Below, piece after piece: positions 40,401 to 53,163 of a DNA stretch of 64,000 nucleotides. The position numbers and the translations under genes are program-made. This stretch comes from Dirofilaria immitis (taxonomy: Eukaryota > Nematoda > Chromadorea > Rhabditida > Onchocercidae): positions 3,997,501-4,061,500 of the forward strand of contig JAKNDB010000092.1 of the NCBI GenBank assembly GCA_024305405.1, given 5' to 3'. The notes below the pieces were generated by a model. It saw only the letters and a list, made by a program, of their open reading frames with translations, searched no databases and was not told the origin of the DNA. Each line of letters begins with the position of its first letter. The stretch's first letter is position 1.

Positions 40401-42959
40401 AGCTTTTCCTCAATTCAATATTCAGCCTGATATATACTGCGACTGTCATTATATTATTATTACCTACTTTTCTCAATTATATATAATTCTTAAATTTAGC
40501 ATAAGTTTTTATCTAAACTTGAAGATCTTCGAGATCAAAATCTAATGCGAGAATTCTGAGCGACGAAATCTTTTGCTATTATTAAGTTTTATTAGTTCAG
40601 TTGACTCTCGTTTTATAAAATTTATCAGATGAAGTAGAGATTTTTAAAAATAAAATAATTTGGCTTATTTTTAGTTTTCCTCTAGCCTGGATAAAATTCT
40701 TTGTACAAAAACGTTTGTCCATTTTTAAATATCACTAAATACTTGAGTGCAGAAAATAGCTTAAACTTTTATATATTACAATATACGTGAAATGTTTCGT
40801 TGATTATTTGCAGCAAAAGTAAGGGAAATTTAGATTAACTTTTGAAAACAATAACTTATTTCTATCATATTTTTTTGCGTATATTCGAACTAAAATTGCA
40901 TAAAGAAGTAATCGAAATAAAATAGACGAATAACCAACTTTTCACTTTTATATAATTTCAAAATTTGAATTTTTAATTTTGAAATTTGGGAACCAAATAA
41001 TATGAATATAAAAAGAAAAGAAAAAGAATACTACCATTGAAGAATTTGTTACCATAGCATATCATGTTGTCGTATTATATTCCGAGGACATGCTTATTTA
41101 TAATAACTAGAGAATTCATGATCATGAATTTCCAGATGCTAATAATACCATCATATTTCAACACTTATTGCTATTACAATAAGATTATTACTTTGACAAT
41201 TATTACTACTGCAATAAGATCATTATAATTTGTTTCTACAATAAAATCATTATCACTTCGATAATTGTTGCCATTATAAAGTAATTATTATTATATTGAA
41301 AACTATTATGATTATTTTATGATCATTAACAGCTCTATTTAAGATAAAATCAATTATTCCTACAACGCAATAATGCAAACTAAGATAAACTACATTATTT
41401 TCATTATTTTCAAAATGATAATAATTTTCGGGACTTTTTGTTAACGATCGGAAATTTTAAAATGAATTTATTTTTTCTATATTAATATGACATTAATAAA
41501 TATACTCTTTACAGGTTCACAACAATTGGATGAATGTCGAAAATGTTGAAAGATTGCTCACTTCTTTGAAATTTATTTTATAATTTCAGTGATTGCAATA
41601 GCCGTTATTCTTCTTCTGATAAAATTACTGATAACATTCGAACTCATTATTGCTATTATTTAAACTGCTTGAAAGTTTTCCTTTGTAGATACGTAAAATG
41701 AGCATATGAGATTAGAAAGAATAGCTAGCCACTATAGAATTTCTTTTACCTTCTTTCTCTATCAATGTTTATAGCTGAAAATTATACGAATGCTGTAATT
41801 ACAGGATCAACCACTTCTAGTGAGGTGCCATTCTAGTACTCCCATGATATCATCTAAGTAGTCAGCTCTGAGGTTTAGCAGATTTATTTACTATACATGA
41901 AAAGTTTATATTTATATACTCATAAATAAATACAATAAAAGAAATGCGAAATAATTTTGAATAAAAACTTATCATGCTATTATTTGCAATAGAATTTGAA
42001 ATCATTTATTAATCAGAGAAAAATCAAAATTTTAAGACTTAACATTGCATTTCATTCATATATCAGGAGTAGTTGTGCTTGTAACTCCCGAAGTAGAGGA
42101 AATGTAAAAAGCAGGAATAAGATAAGAGGATAAAGAAGTATATAAAAGAATGTTGTTAACAGCTAAAGAATTTTCTTAATTTCTTAAATTCTTTGAAAAT
42201 AACCATTATATTGCATTCCTCCCTTAAAATAATCGATTTGTAAAACTGAAATTGGACTATAAATTTAATAATTTATTTTCAAATTCATCAACTTTTTTGA
42301 TATTTTTAAAAAACAACTACGAAAATTTGAGTAATTTTTATAAAATTTTAAAAAATATGAAACAAATTAAACTTAATTTATTATTTTATTTTTCCGTAAA
42401 AAAAATCAATTTCACTCGCCATTCATTGATCGATTACAGGAAAGAAAAAAATTTTACTATTTTGTGACATTTTTTTAACTTTCAAAGCTTTAAAGAAGGA
42501 CATTTATATAGTTTAGTTTATGTTAAACGATAACATTTATCGATAGCAATATCATCATTACGTAAATTTGTAATTGCTGACTATAATAGTTATGTTTGAT
42601 GGTTGAAACGGATAAGAACTAGGAAAGACGAAAGGTACTGAATTATGTCCATAAAACCTTGTCCTCAAGGAAACAGAAGGAAATAAAAGAAGGCGAAGGA
42701 AAAGAGGAGGTAAAAAGACAAAAGTAGAGAAGGCGAAAGAATGGAAAGACTGCGGATACTAAAAACTTGAAATGGTTTCCTAAACGAAAATTACGATTTT
42801 TCGAGAAATTTCAGACTGCTCCTAAGAGCTATCTTGGATACCTATTGTTTCCTTCTTGCTCCACACTTCGTCCCAATCCTTCTCTTCTATCCATCCAAAA
42901 ATCAGGCCGTAAAATGCGCTCGTAAATTTTGGATAGTTGTAGTTTATGTTCCGGGTTTT

Positions 42960-43180
42960 AGGAGAAAAGGTCGTTTAACTAAGTAGCTCAAGGGCGGGGT
43001 TTTCTCTCTTCCTATGCAAATTTATAGCCTTCGTTTAAGCCTCACTGAGCAATTTTGCCTTCCTTTTCCTCCTCCTATCATTACTTACCTATCTTCTCTA
43101 CTACATTGTTATCATGATTCTATCAGAGAATACATTGATCAAGTGATTAATTTAACTGATCACATTTCTTCCTATCAAAT
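42960..43180 (+). promoter_or_regulatory. putative Wnt upstream region with GC box
   Basis: A GGGCGGGG motif at 42992-42999 and an octamer-like ATGCAAAT at about 43015 lie in a locally GC-richer stretch within 200 bases of the Wnt start codon. Assignment as promoter rests on position and motif only. Confidence 0.3.
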
Positions 43181-46100
43181 ATGAATATCCCATTAACGGG
43201 ACCATCCCATATATTATTGGTTATATTAGTTTTAATGATTTGTGCCTGTAATCGATGTACTTCGATTAAGTGGCTGTAAGTTTTCATTTATTATTTTTTT
43301 CTTTATGCCTAAATTTTGATTTTAATTTATAATAAAAGTTTCGAATTTCCAAGAGTATTTACCGCATCTTTCGCATTGAGCAAACTTAATTACCATTTTG
43401 AACGCAGAAAAATTATTTTTCGAGAATTTTACATTCCTCAAGAGTCACTGTTGTTGTATAATTTACCGAAAACAAATTATTGTCCAAGACCTAGAGATTG
43501 CTTAATTTAAATCTATAAGTGAATGTTATATAAAAATAACGAAAAGAATTTTTTTCGTTCTATAGAAAGCCTTCGTTAACATTTTTTCATTCTTCTCAAT
43601 TTTATGAAGACCACACTTGACATAATTATGATAATATTCAACAAAAATTTTAAATTTAATTCTTTCCTTAATCGAATCCCTAAAGTTTAAATTCAATTCT
43701 GTCTTTAAAAATGAATCTAAAGTTTCAAAAAGATTCGCTCAATTTCGTCAACAAAGTTTGAAACCAAAAAAATTTAGTAAAGTCAAGCAGTCCTTTTTTC
43801 GACATACAGACTGTATACATTGTAGTCCGAAAATTTATTTAAAAAGCTTAAAACCAGGAAAAAAAAATAGAAAAATAATATGGTAACGATCGTGTTATCT
43901 GTCGTTGCTATGAGAATTCAATTCTTTTGAATTAGCATCATGGGATGGATATCTTCTGACTAAATATACGGTTTTTATTTTCTACGATTAATATGGTAAT
44001 ATGAATGCAACGAAATGACTTTTTTTTTTTTAAACATATCAGTATCATTTGCTCAATATGAAAAGAATGGAAAAGCTACAAAACTTCGTTGTTTTTGTGT
44101 AATTTTGAAAATCGTAACGAATACTAAAATCTGGAAAATTATCTGATGAGCATTATTACTGATCAACTTATTCTAGATCACTTCATACTATAACAAACAC
44201 GTGGACTGAACCGAGACATTGTCCCAAGAATCAGAATTTGCGTAAAAGTTATGGGCTGGTTGCTTATCAAGTAAGTAATAGAAAATTCACTACAACATTT
44301 ATAGCGATAAGAATGAAGGACATTGTAGGAATGGCTCATTATTTCCAATTCATATTTCGGTTTCGATTTTATTAAGACACGGAATTTCCAATCAAAAAAA
44401 TGCGATGATATTACTAGTATAAATAATATTTTGCGGATTTCTCGATTCTCGATTTACTATAAGAAATTCAGTAATATGTGCAATGATGTTGTACATTTAT
44501 TTCAAATTCGTCTCTGAAAAAGACTAAATATATAGGCTCGCATGTGTCGTCGCATATCAGATCTAATGCCTGTTATCATTCGAGCCTCTCAAACAACAGT
44601 ATCTACATGTCAGAAAGTATTTGCCGATCATCGTTGGAACTGCTCATCGGTGCTTCGAGCACCGCGATATAAATCTGATCTTACAAAAGTTGAGTAAATT
44701 TTGCGAACTCTAATTTTAACGCAGTTATTGATGACTTGTACAAATACACATAAGATATTACAGAATTTTATTCATCAAATACAATTAATTAAGAGTCCTT
44801 ATAGATTGTTTAACTTTCACTCAATCATTGAAGCTTTTTCACTACACTTTTTGTTAATAATTTCGAAATTATGCAAATAAATTTGGATATAGTTTATTAA
44901 AGTTTCTAATTTATTTGACTGATCTGACAAATTACAGGTTCATAGAATCCTGAAACATTTCAGGTACCAAAGAACAAGCATTCGTGTATGCTCTTTCATC
45001 TGCAGCACTCACCCATCATGTAGCCAAAGCTTGTGTTTCTGGCGATTTACCCTATTGTCCCTGTGGTCTAAATTCACCAACTGCATCTGCTGATGCATCT
45101 TATAAGGTTCGCTAAGCTAGATATCAATTCGAAATATTCGTCAATTCATACATAATAAATTTCACATGAAATTTATTACATTTGAAGGTTTTTGATTCAT
45201 AAAATTCATTAAATTTTCATTTAAGAAGTTTCATTCTCAATCATTTTAATTTCAATTTCCGGAAATACATAAATTTTTCTAATTTATCATTTGGTTTCCA
45301 GTGGAAAGGATGTAGTGATAATGTACTGTACGGACAGCGAGTAAGCCGTGAATGGGCAGATGCTTCGTGGCGGAAAAAATGGCGTCCAGGTAATGCAACC
45401 GCTAGTAGCAGGCGACGTCATCGGGTAAAATTAAATTTCGCAACTTGATTTTCAAAAAAAATAAAGAGACATCTAATTATTTAAAAGACAATTGATAAAT
45501 TATTAGTCATATTACTTGTGCTTAATTTTTAGTTGCAAGAAGTTGTAGTGAAATTTGTAAACTTTTTTTTGCCGAAATACAACAAATATTCGAGAACAAA
45601 AATTCGATAACGACAAGGCCTTTAAAATCATGTCAGTTATTTTGTTTTGATTTATATACTAATAAGGATCCATGATCACATCAGTATTTCTATAGGAATT
45701 GCTCGATGATTGGGCTTATATTAATACGGATTTTTCGGAGCGTAAATCAACTAACGATCTTCCTCCGCGGGCACGAATGAACGAGCATAATAATGAAGTT
45801 GGTCGCCAGGTATCTATAAATTTTATTTTATGAAACTAATGACTTTAATAGTTTTGATATTAATTTAATTTTTGCGCAGTATTCTTACTGCTTACTTTTA
45901 AAGATGCTTCTACGAACTCTGATCCACATGATGAATTAATTAATTGCGAATTAATGTAGTACATAATATTGCTTTCAAATGCATTCATATAAACTAAGGA
46001 AAGAAAAACTTGTTTATTTTTCTAAAAATATTTTTTATTTCACTAAAATATAACTTTTTCCAAGGTAACACAAGAAAGTTTATTTCGAAAATGCAAATGT

Positions 46101-47461
46101 CATGGTGTATCGAGCAGCTGTAATGTGAGGACATGCTGGAATACCTTACCGGATGTCCATGATATAGCTTTAAAGTTTGTTGTTTTAATTCTTTTATTTT
46201 TGCAAAGCATCATCAACAAACTATTAAAATCATTTAACTATTATTACTACTACTACTGCTGCTGCTGCTTGCTATTACTACTACTACTGCTACTACTACT
46301 ATTACTATTATTACTACTATTGCCTGCGATATTTGAAATATCCTCACATTCAACTTTACATTGCATTATGTTGGATTAATTTGCTGTTATCGATGTCAGC
46401 TTTATGATACCGAAAGCCCTTCTCTCGATTTATCGAATAGATTGAATAATTTGATGAAATATCAAATTTGAAAATATTTAAAAACGAAAAATTTTCATTA
46501 AGATTACGGGAACGTTATGCAGAAGCATCGCCATTATCAGAATTGTTAGCGCAATCAGGATATGCTATTGATAAAGCTATGCATGGTGAATTGTCAAAAC
46601 AACATTTGGTAATCAAAATATCTTCTGTTGATTGGACTTTTCTTAAAAGCAAATGATTGAATAAGAAATGAGAAATAAGATTCTCAAATGTTTTTAGTAC
46701 TTCCATTAAAATGAAATTGCAATCATAAAGATCTGCTGAAATTCCAGCAGATAATGAGAAAAATCTTCTATCCATGTATTTGTTTAAACGAAGAATTTTA
46801 AATGACTCCATTATCTCGATTTTATTCTCATTTCCACAAAATGTTAGTAGTCGTAGTATTTTCGAACAACTGCTTCGTTACTATTTTAAAATTAATGTCT
46901 GGGAATATTTCTTATTATTTCGTAATAAATTTCAGGTTTATATTCGGAATTCACCGGATTATTGTATAGAGGATAATAGAACGGGATCTTACGGCACAGT
47001 AATGAGGTGAATTGATTATTTTTCAATAATTTAGGAAGTGTCAGGGAAGTGAATTCTCATCAGGGGCATAGCTCAGTGGCAGAGCATTCGACTGCAGATC
47101 GAGAGGTCCCTGGTTCAAATCCGGGTGCTCCCTCCCTTTTGCAGAAGACTGAAGGCGATTTCCATCCGAACGATGGCATATAAATCCTATTCTTTGCAGT
47201 AACTTATTAACTAATTATAGTTTTTCGAAAATATTATATCTGAGTTAAAGAGATTGCACGATTTTCAATTTTTCATTATCTTACAGAGAATGCAATACAA
47301 CATCGTCGGGTCCAGACAGTTGTACTAGTTTGTGTTGTGGACGTGGCTATTATACTAAACAAATGCTCGTTGAAGAACAGTGCCAATGCAAATATGTTCA
47401 CTGCTGCTATGTGAAATGTAAAACATGCAAATACTTAGTTGATAAGTATTATTGTAAATAA
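43181..47461 (+). CDS. Wnt ligand, Wnt-11-like
   Basis: Secreted lipid-modified glycoprotein acting through Frizzled receptors. Ten exons: 43181-43275, 44177-44270, 44536-44688, 44964-45106, 45302-45424, 45696-45809, 46065-46174, 46503-46608, 46936-47006, 47287-47461; about 394 residues, near usual Wnt length. A signal peptide is visible ([14 protein letters not shown]). Wnt hallmarks follow: [40 protein letters not shown] with RTCW, and the cysteine-rich C-terminus ending [19 protein letters not shown]. From memory it is closest to Wnt-11 (APxY after NCSS, GDLPxCxCG, ECN.TS.G.DSC..LCCGRGY), but which C. elegans Wnt it equals is unclear. The usual Gly in HGVSGSC is Ser. All junctions are canonical and in phase except exon 3/4: the exon ends ACAAAA G and the next base is T, so one G seems missing. 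AATAAA at 47457-47462 overlaps the stop. Intron 9 holds a tRNA gene. Confidence 0.96.
46238..46320. repeat. TAC/TGC trinucleotide microsatellite
   Basis: Trinucleotide run (TAC, CTG, TAT variants) in Wnt intron 7, giving a Tyr/Cys/Leu-rich frame that is not coding. Confidence 0.9.
47062..47133 (+). tRNA. tRNA-Cys (GCA)
   Basis: A 72-base cloverleaf: D arm GCTC/GAGC, anticodon stem TTCGA/TCGAG around loop CTGCAGA (anticodon GCA), T stem CCTGG/CCGGG with loop TTCAAAT, discriminator T. Box A (TAGCTCAGTGG) and box B (GGTTCAAATCC) are intact, and TTTT at 47137-47140 can end Pol III transcription. The acceptor stem pairs except for A1:C72, where nematode tRNA-Cys usually has G1. It lies in Wnt intron 9 on the same strand. 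Confidence 0.95.
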
Positions 47462-47606
47462 ATATCATCATTCTCACTTGTCTGTTACAGAATCATGAAT
47501 AAAATAAGAATTATCATTATATTTTTATTATAGAATAAAACTTTACAAGGACAAATCGATAAAACAATAAAAACGAATGATTATCTCCGAGGTGTAGGTG
47601 TGTAAC

Positions 47607-48880
47607 CTAACTTATCCTTTTTTCTTTTTCCAAATCACCACCCAGGTTATATCGCTCTTTGATCTCCTCAAGCCTTTCCTTCGCTTTATCAGTATCCATC
47701 CTCCGATATGCTTTTGTTGCCTGTATAAGAAAATAGTGAAATAGTAATTACACAACTATATATACTGCAATTAACAATTTTACAATCTAATTCTTAAAAA
47801 ACACTTAAATCCCACTATCAAAGAAAGCTCAATTCCTACAGACTCAGATGGTAAGAGAGTTTTTTATTAGAAAAATGTGATTCTTTAATGACAAAATAAA
47901 TTTCTTTACAAATTAATTTTACTGAAAAATTCCGACTGAACCTATAAAAAAATCCATTTAAATTCAATAGGTTTTACGCTTAATATAAAAAATACTAAAT
48001 AAAATGTGACGCACCTGATAATACAACACTACGAGGTATCGATTAGATACATTAAAGCCAGATAAATGTTCACAAGCATTTTTGGCATCAAAAATATCTT
48101 CGTAAACTACAAATGCTGTTCCGCGTGTTTCAGCTGTATTGCCTCTGCAGAAGTGATATTATAATATGCGCGGCGAAAAAATACGGGAATGTAATATCGT
48201 CAGTTGTTTGATATACATAAAAGAGCTGGCGTGGCAATATCTTATAACATATATTTTTCATCACAACTAAATAGCAACTGGTCTGAATTAAAGGAAATAT
48301 TCGTGACGTCCGAAGTGAAAAGAAAAAAATTTATAGCAAGAAACACTGAAAATGCGTGACAGATTAATATTTAATAATAGAATAGCTTCAATAATTAATT
48401 CCATGATAGATGAATATCGCTAAATATGAGATGAATAAAAATTGTGAAATCATGTTTCAATTCTCACTTTTATTCAGAAGACGAGGTGAATGAAAATCTT
48501 TCAGGAAGAAAATCTTTCAATCCTCATTCATATTCAAGTTTAGATAATGATGGGAATAATTACAATCGAATTACTTGACCGAAATCTTTTAATTAATTAC
48601 GATGAACTTATACTTGTGATTTATTGATTTATAAGTGCTATAATTCAGAATCTCCCAAATTTGCAACAAACGTCTTGCAATTTCTAAATTCTGGAAAAAG
48701 AAAAGAGCAAATTGAAACGGTAGAACAAACATACACTCGTATTTGACGTACAGCTCCAAACTTCCCAAATATATCATACATTTCTTCGCTAGTAATTTTG
48801 TACGGCAAATTTTTGACATAGAGAATTCGATTTACTTCCGGTGGTAATTTTTGATTTCGTCCTCGATTAGCCAATGCCAT
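47607..48880 (-). CDS. SF3B6: splicing factor 3B subunit 6 (SF3b 14 kDa, p14)
   Basis: SF3B6 is the RRM subunit of SF3b in the U2 snRNP that contacts the branch-point adenosine. Three minus-strand exons: 48880-48735, 48144-48015 and 47720-47607, 129 residues, matching the family's usual 125. RNP2 ([12 protein letters not shown]), [23 protein letters not shown]1 region ([20 protein letters not shown]) and [13 protein letters not shown] are nearly as in human. The C-terminus ([14 protein letters not shown]) is more diverged. Junctions are GT|A split and phase 0. TTTATTTCCAG ends 15 bases before the ATG, a likely trans-splice site. It converges on the Wnt gene, with 145 bases between stop codons. 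Confidence 0.97.
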
Positions 48881-48980
48881 AATTTAATTCTAGTGCTGGA
48901 AATAAACTTCCAAATATTCAATTTCAGGATATAATTTCCGAATAACAGTACAGTTTTGAACTAATACGACACAACTTTGA

Positions 48981-49048
48981 CGTTTTATCCTATAAAACGC
49001 AGATTATAGAAGCACGTTTTATCCTATAAAACGCAGATTATAGAAGCA
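48981..49048. repeat. 34-bp perfect tandem duplication containing a palindrome
   Basis: Two identical 34-base copies (48981-49014, 49015-49048). Each begins with the inverted repeat CGTTTTATCCTATAAAACG. It lies about 100 bases upstream of the SF3B6 start. Confidence 0.95.
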
Positions 49049-49252
49049 AGTATGTATCTGAAATATGACACCTGAAATCAATTAATTCCAGGATGAATAA
49101 ATATGGATAACTTCTATCAAATAGATTTTTCCCCAATAATTCCTTTTCCGTAATGTGACTTCAACTCGAATGTGCGCAACGAGGTTATGCAATAGAACCT
49201 CTCGACTCTCTTCATGAAAGCTTACAACACTCCCGCCTTCTCACAAAATTCC

Positions 49253-49492
49253 TCAACCCAATGTAAAATCTGCAAGGTCTATGGTCGAGTTGCGAAAAAG
49301 TAACGCTTTCCGCTGCATATGACCCAGCACGTCGACCTTCATGGCATTTGGAAGGAATTCACTAAGTTCATCAAGTGCCTTATTGAAGTGATTATTTTTC
49401 ATTGTTTGTTTGATGCTTCTACAAACAGCTACAGTACGATTCGATAACATCATTTCTTCACTATCAACCAAAAATTTTTTATTATAAGACAT
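49253..49492 (-). CDS. small hypothetical protein, 79 residues
   Basis: A continuous frame MSYNKKFLVDSEEMMLSNRT to STIDLADFTLG, then TGA. AAATTACAG ends one base before the ATG, the typical place for a spliced-leader acceptor, which supports a real 5' end. The middle is charged and probably helical (RSIKQTMKNNHFNKALDELS, MKVDVLGHMQRKALLF). No signal peptide or membrane segment. A possible donor (TTGG|GTTGAG) just before the stop means it could instead be a first exon. It lies 370 bases upstream of SF3B6 in the same orientation, so the two could share an operon. Family unknown to me. Confidence 0.55.
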   Translation of the reverse strand: MSYNKKFLVDSEEMMLSNRTVAVCRSIKQTMKNNHFNKALDELSEFLPNAMKVDVLGHMQRKALLFRNSTIDLADFTLG

Positions 49493-49509
49493 TCTGTAAT
49501 TTATTTCCC

Positions 49510-50400
49510 ATCTCCATTCCTATGATCAACTCATGAATATTAAAATCATGAGAACAGCCATTGAGTATAAACGTGAAACTTCATGACAATCTACCTTCCA
49601 ATCATGTTCAAATGATTTTCTTCATGCGACAGTAAAAATGTTTAAGGAAATATGTGTCAGTATTCGAATCTTATAATCAAACTGATATGCGACGCTTAGA
49701 ATATTGCAAACAATTTTTTCCACTACAGAATCAAAATTATTTACTAAGAATTAACTGTTATCAGCATACGCTTCAGTGATATTCTAATAGTCCTTCTCAA
49801 ACCCAATCTGCCAACAAATATCTTTTCTATCAAGACCTATATTAACAATAAACGCTCCATTGAAGAATAAAATATTTTTTCACATCCTTCAAATCTGCTT
49901 ATGCAGCTTAAACAACGATATGCGTTATATAAATTACGTATCTTTCTAATGCTTTTTTAATTCAAAATAAAAAATCAATTATTTATAACAAATAAAGACG
50001 GCATAAAGCTTAATTCCAAAAATTAAGGCTGTTCAATACTGTTCACTTCTCATCGAGCCATGGCTTATTGTTCGACAGCAAAGCAATTTTTTCGGACACT
50101 CAGAACAATACATTATTTGCGATATCTATTCGAAATATGAGGAGTCCTAATATGGGCAAACTATTCTGGAAATATTTTCAAAAAAGAAATAAAAACGACA
50201 AAACGACAAAGAAAACATTTGAAAATCTTGAACGCCACTAAATATAAACGTGATGCATATGACAATTTTCCTCCCATTCGCATTCAGATGACTTTTCTCA
50301 TTCGACAACAAAAATGATGAGAAATTAAAAGATATCAACACCAACAATTAACAGTGAAGTTTTTCGAAGTGAAGGTCAAATACTATGCCAATATAAATAA
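49510..50400. other. intergenic, nothing recognised
   Basis: No exon seen; the minus-strand frame at 50147-50347 is Phe/Ser-rich AT-driven noise. Confidence 0.5.
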
Positions 50401-50406
50401 AGAACA

Positions 50407-52421
50407 TTAGGCACTATTCAACTTTTCGTCTATATCACCCATTATAATCTTCAACCGCTGATATTGTTCTTCTGACAAACTAATACCTTTACGTCCCGGT
50501 TTTAATTCACCACTACCCTGAAATTTGTGTTTCTTTTGGCCGATTATATTTCATAATAGATATAAAAGCAAAAAGATAAAAATCACCAAAAACAAAAAAA
50601 AATGAAGATTATAGAGCCTGAAGCATAATTATGCAGCTCACACTTCGTATCGATAAAAATCTTTTTTAGTTTAGAAGCAATTGCATTTGTAAAAGATTTT
50701 AAACACCTTAAAATAGTATGTAATGAAACAAAGTCTTAAAATAATATAAAAATAGTATATAAGAACGAAACAAAAATTTTGAAAAGACTGCTTCTCAACT
50801 ATCAAATTCAAATTAAATATTTGTAAACGCAACGTAGTCCTCGTTAACGATCCAAAAGTACATTTATCGACTTCCCTCTTCCGTTAACTTTTTTTCATTT
50901 AAATGAACTACAACCATCTTAATCCAAATTTCCCGAGACAAATTTCCCGAGTATATTGAATTATCAGATATGGAGATTCTCTATATTGATAATTTAATAT
51001 TCATAAATGTAAATCGATATATTTTCAGCACTATCTCTTAGACCGAAAACAATAAAATGTTGCAAATTCTGTGGTGCAGAAGAGTAAACAAATTTAAAAA
51101 GGGTAATGGAATTTAATTTACGGATAAAATAATTTATCTACAACTTGAAAATAATTTTGCACTATCTTTCTACTTTCAATTTTAACTACAATTCGAAAAA
51201 ACATTAATACTGGAAGAGCAAATTTACTTTATCCTGGTAATATTCACGAATATCAATCAATGCTTTCCCTTTGAAGGATCGGACAGTCACGAAACGCATT
51301 TTGCCCAATTCGAACATCTAAAATTAATTTCTATATGGCTTGATAAACTTGTAAACAACAGTGCTATTGCTTTTAACTTTTTCTCTAATAAGAAAGGTGT
51401 CGAATTTCAAACCACAGTCCGCAAAATTGCATTTCAAAAATTATTCATCTTTTCTAAATAAAAACGAAATTTTTACAAAATACTACTAACAAATAAACTT
51501 AGCATAATCTATAATTACCTACTGTTGAAACTAAAAAGTGAAATGATAGAAAATACCTCTTCACCGTCAGCATTTTTGAAGCCACCACCACTATTTTTAC
51601 CTTTCTTCACGGGAGTTTTATCGATAATGCTTTCATCGGAAGAGCTATTCTAAACAGACGGTAAATATGCATTCTGATGATCTCATTAACTGATCATTTG
51701 GAATGGTAAGAAAAGATTAATATAATCAATTTTTCTGCTGTTAAAATTTCATCATATTTGTTCTAGAGGATATTTTGACTTATCCGATCCCTAGTTATTT
51801 AATTCATGCTTATTAAAATATCTTTATTTCATATATGATCATTATTTTATAATTACTTAATCAGTCATTACTCATATATCATCACTTATTAACTTTTCCT
51901 TAATCCATACATTACTAAATACTGATTGCTAAATTTCTAGTCGCACTTAATTTTTCTATAATCACTCGATTTGCTGTTGCTTAGTCGCACTTAATTTTTC
52001 CATAATTACTTGATTTGATGTTCAGTTCTTGAATTCAGACTTATCTGATCTGCATATAATTTTTACTTATTCCATTATATAAGCCAAAAAGAGAGGTATA
52101 TTACTCCTGCTCATAGATATTTTTCATAATATGTACTTCATAAAAGTCTCCTCTTCAGCGATACTGTTTATAATTCAAAAGAAGATTAATATATAACATT
52201 TTTGGAATGAATTTGTCAAGATCAGCAAACCAACAGCTGATTTACAAAAGACATATGATTAAAACTTAAGAAAATGATAACTTTTAAAAGACCAGAAAGA
52301 GTGCTAAAAACTTTTGTGAGACTTCGTAATTAAAAAGCAAGAGTAGTACTTCTCTGTTACGTTTCGTTTCCTTCTTTCGCCCTTTCTTGTTCGCATCGCT
52401 TGCAACGTCAGAATCAGACAT
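50407..52421 (-). CDS. SUB1: transcriptional coactivator p15/PC4
   Basis: PC4 (SUB1) is a nuclear ssDNA-binding cofactor of RNA polymerase II. Four minus-strand exons, all phase 0: 52421-52350, 51649-51557, 51317-51228 and 50517-50407, 121 residues against about 127 in human. The N-terminus is acidic/Ser-rich then lysine-rich ([20 protein letters not shown]), as in the regulatory region of PC4. The DNA-binding domain is clear: [27 protein letters not shown], then [20 protein letters not shown] (human: [17 protein letters not shown]). CAATTTCCAG ends 10 bases before the ATG, a likely trans-splice acceptor. It diverges from the OTUD6-like gene across about 740 bases that should hold both promoters. 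Confidence 0.96.
51938..52022. repeat. imperfect tandem duplication, 44-bp unit
   Basis: Copies 51938-51978 and 51982-52022 share TAGTCGCACTTAATTTTTC and the following bases with five mismatches. In SUB1 intron 1. Confidence 0.9.
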
Positions 52422-52431
52422 CTTTCTACTT

Positions 52432-53163
52432 CTGGAAATTGTAATGATAAAAATCAGCCAAAAAAATCAGTGATAAATAAATCGCAAGTCGTAAATAGAC
52501 CGGATAAGCTAGATGAATCGGAAAACCGGATTCCGCGTGCTTTTGGTAATTTTAACAAACGATCCGAAAAAATAGAATCCACATCACATCATGAATACAA
52601 ACTGAAAATGAACTCGCAACTTCTAAGAATACGATAGGTTTGAAACTTTTGTGCTCAATGTTCCTCTTGTTGTTTTGACGCTATCTTTCATTATCTCTCT
52701 TACAATATGACGTTATTTTAGGATTTTCTCAATCTCCAATCATATAATATCGTTGTTAGGTGATATATTTTGCTATTCAGTGCTTCTCTCTTACCATGTT
52801 GACCATTAATTTTGTCAAGGAAGAATGATAAATTATTACCCTCGGCTGAGATAAGCTTATTATGAGGATATCAAAGCTTGTTGTTATTCGGATTGAATAA
52901 TGTTCCGATTTCATTATCCTAGGGATTCTATGAGTAGGGCTGGACGATCATTAATTTGGCCAGTTAATAATTTGAGCATTCAACGATTATCAGGCAAATG
53001 TCAAAATTGTGATGTGTTAAATTTTAATATAATTTTTTGTCTAAAGCTGTTTTCTGTTCTCTTCATTTCGTGAGACAGCGTTATCAGTATTCCTTTTTCT
53101 TCAATTTTTGAATTTTATCTCAAATTTCAGATATAATTAATTGCTGTCCTTTTAAAAAGAATA
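52432..53163. promoter_or_regulatory. bidirectional intergenic region between SUB1 and OTUD6-like gene
   Basis: The 740 bases between the two divergent start codons contain no coding frame; a TCAAATTTCAG acceptor at about 53131 could receive the spliced leader for the plus-strand gene. I saw no named promoter element. Confidence 0.35.

Larger units (their letters stand above)
35430..42950. other. gene-poor AT-rich region with repeats
   Basis: About 7.5 kb in which I support no gene. It contains a GCATGC minisatellite (36.1 kb) and a large (TG)n tract (37.3 kb). The frame at 36555-36806 (plus) is hydrophobic and pyrimidine-rich without splice signals. The frame at 42252-42467 is AT-driven. 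Confidence 0.5.

Noticed and set aside
43316..43510. 64-codon frame
   Set aside because: Lies in Wnt intron 1 and matches no Wnt sequence.
46125..46379. 84-codon frame rich in Tyr, Cys and Leu
   Set aside because: Starts in Wnt exon 7 out of frame and runs through a trinucleotide repeat.
46515..46811. 98-codon minus-strand frame
   Set aside because: Antisense shadow of Wnt exon 8 and intron.
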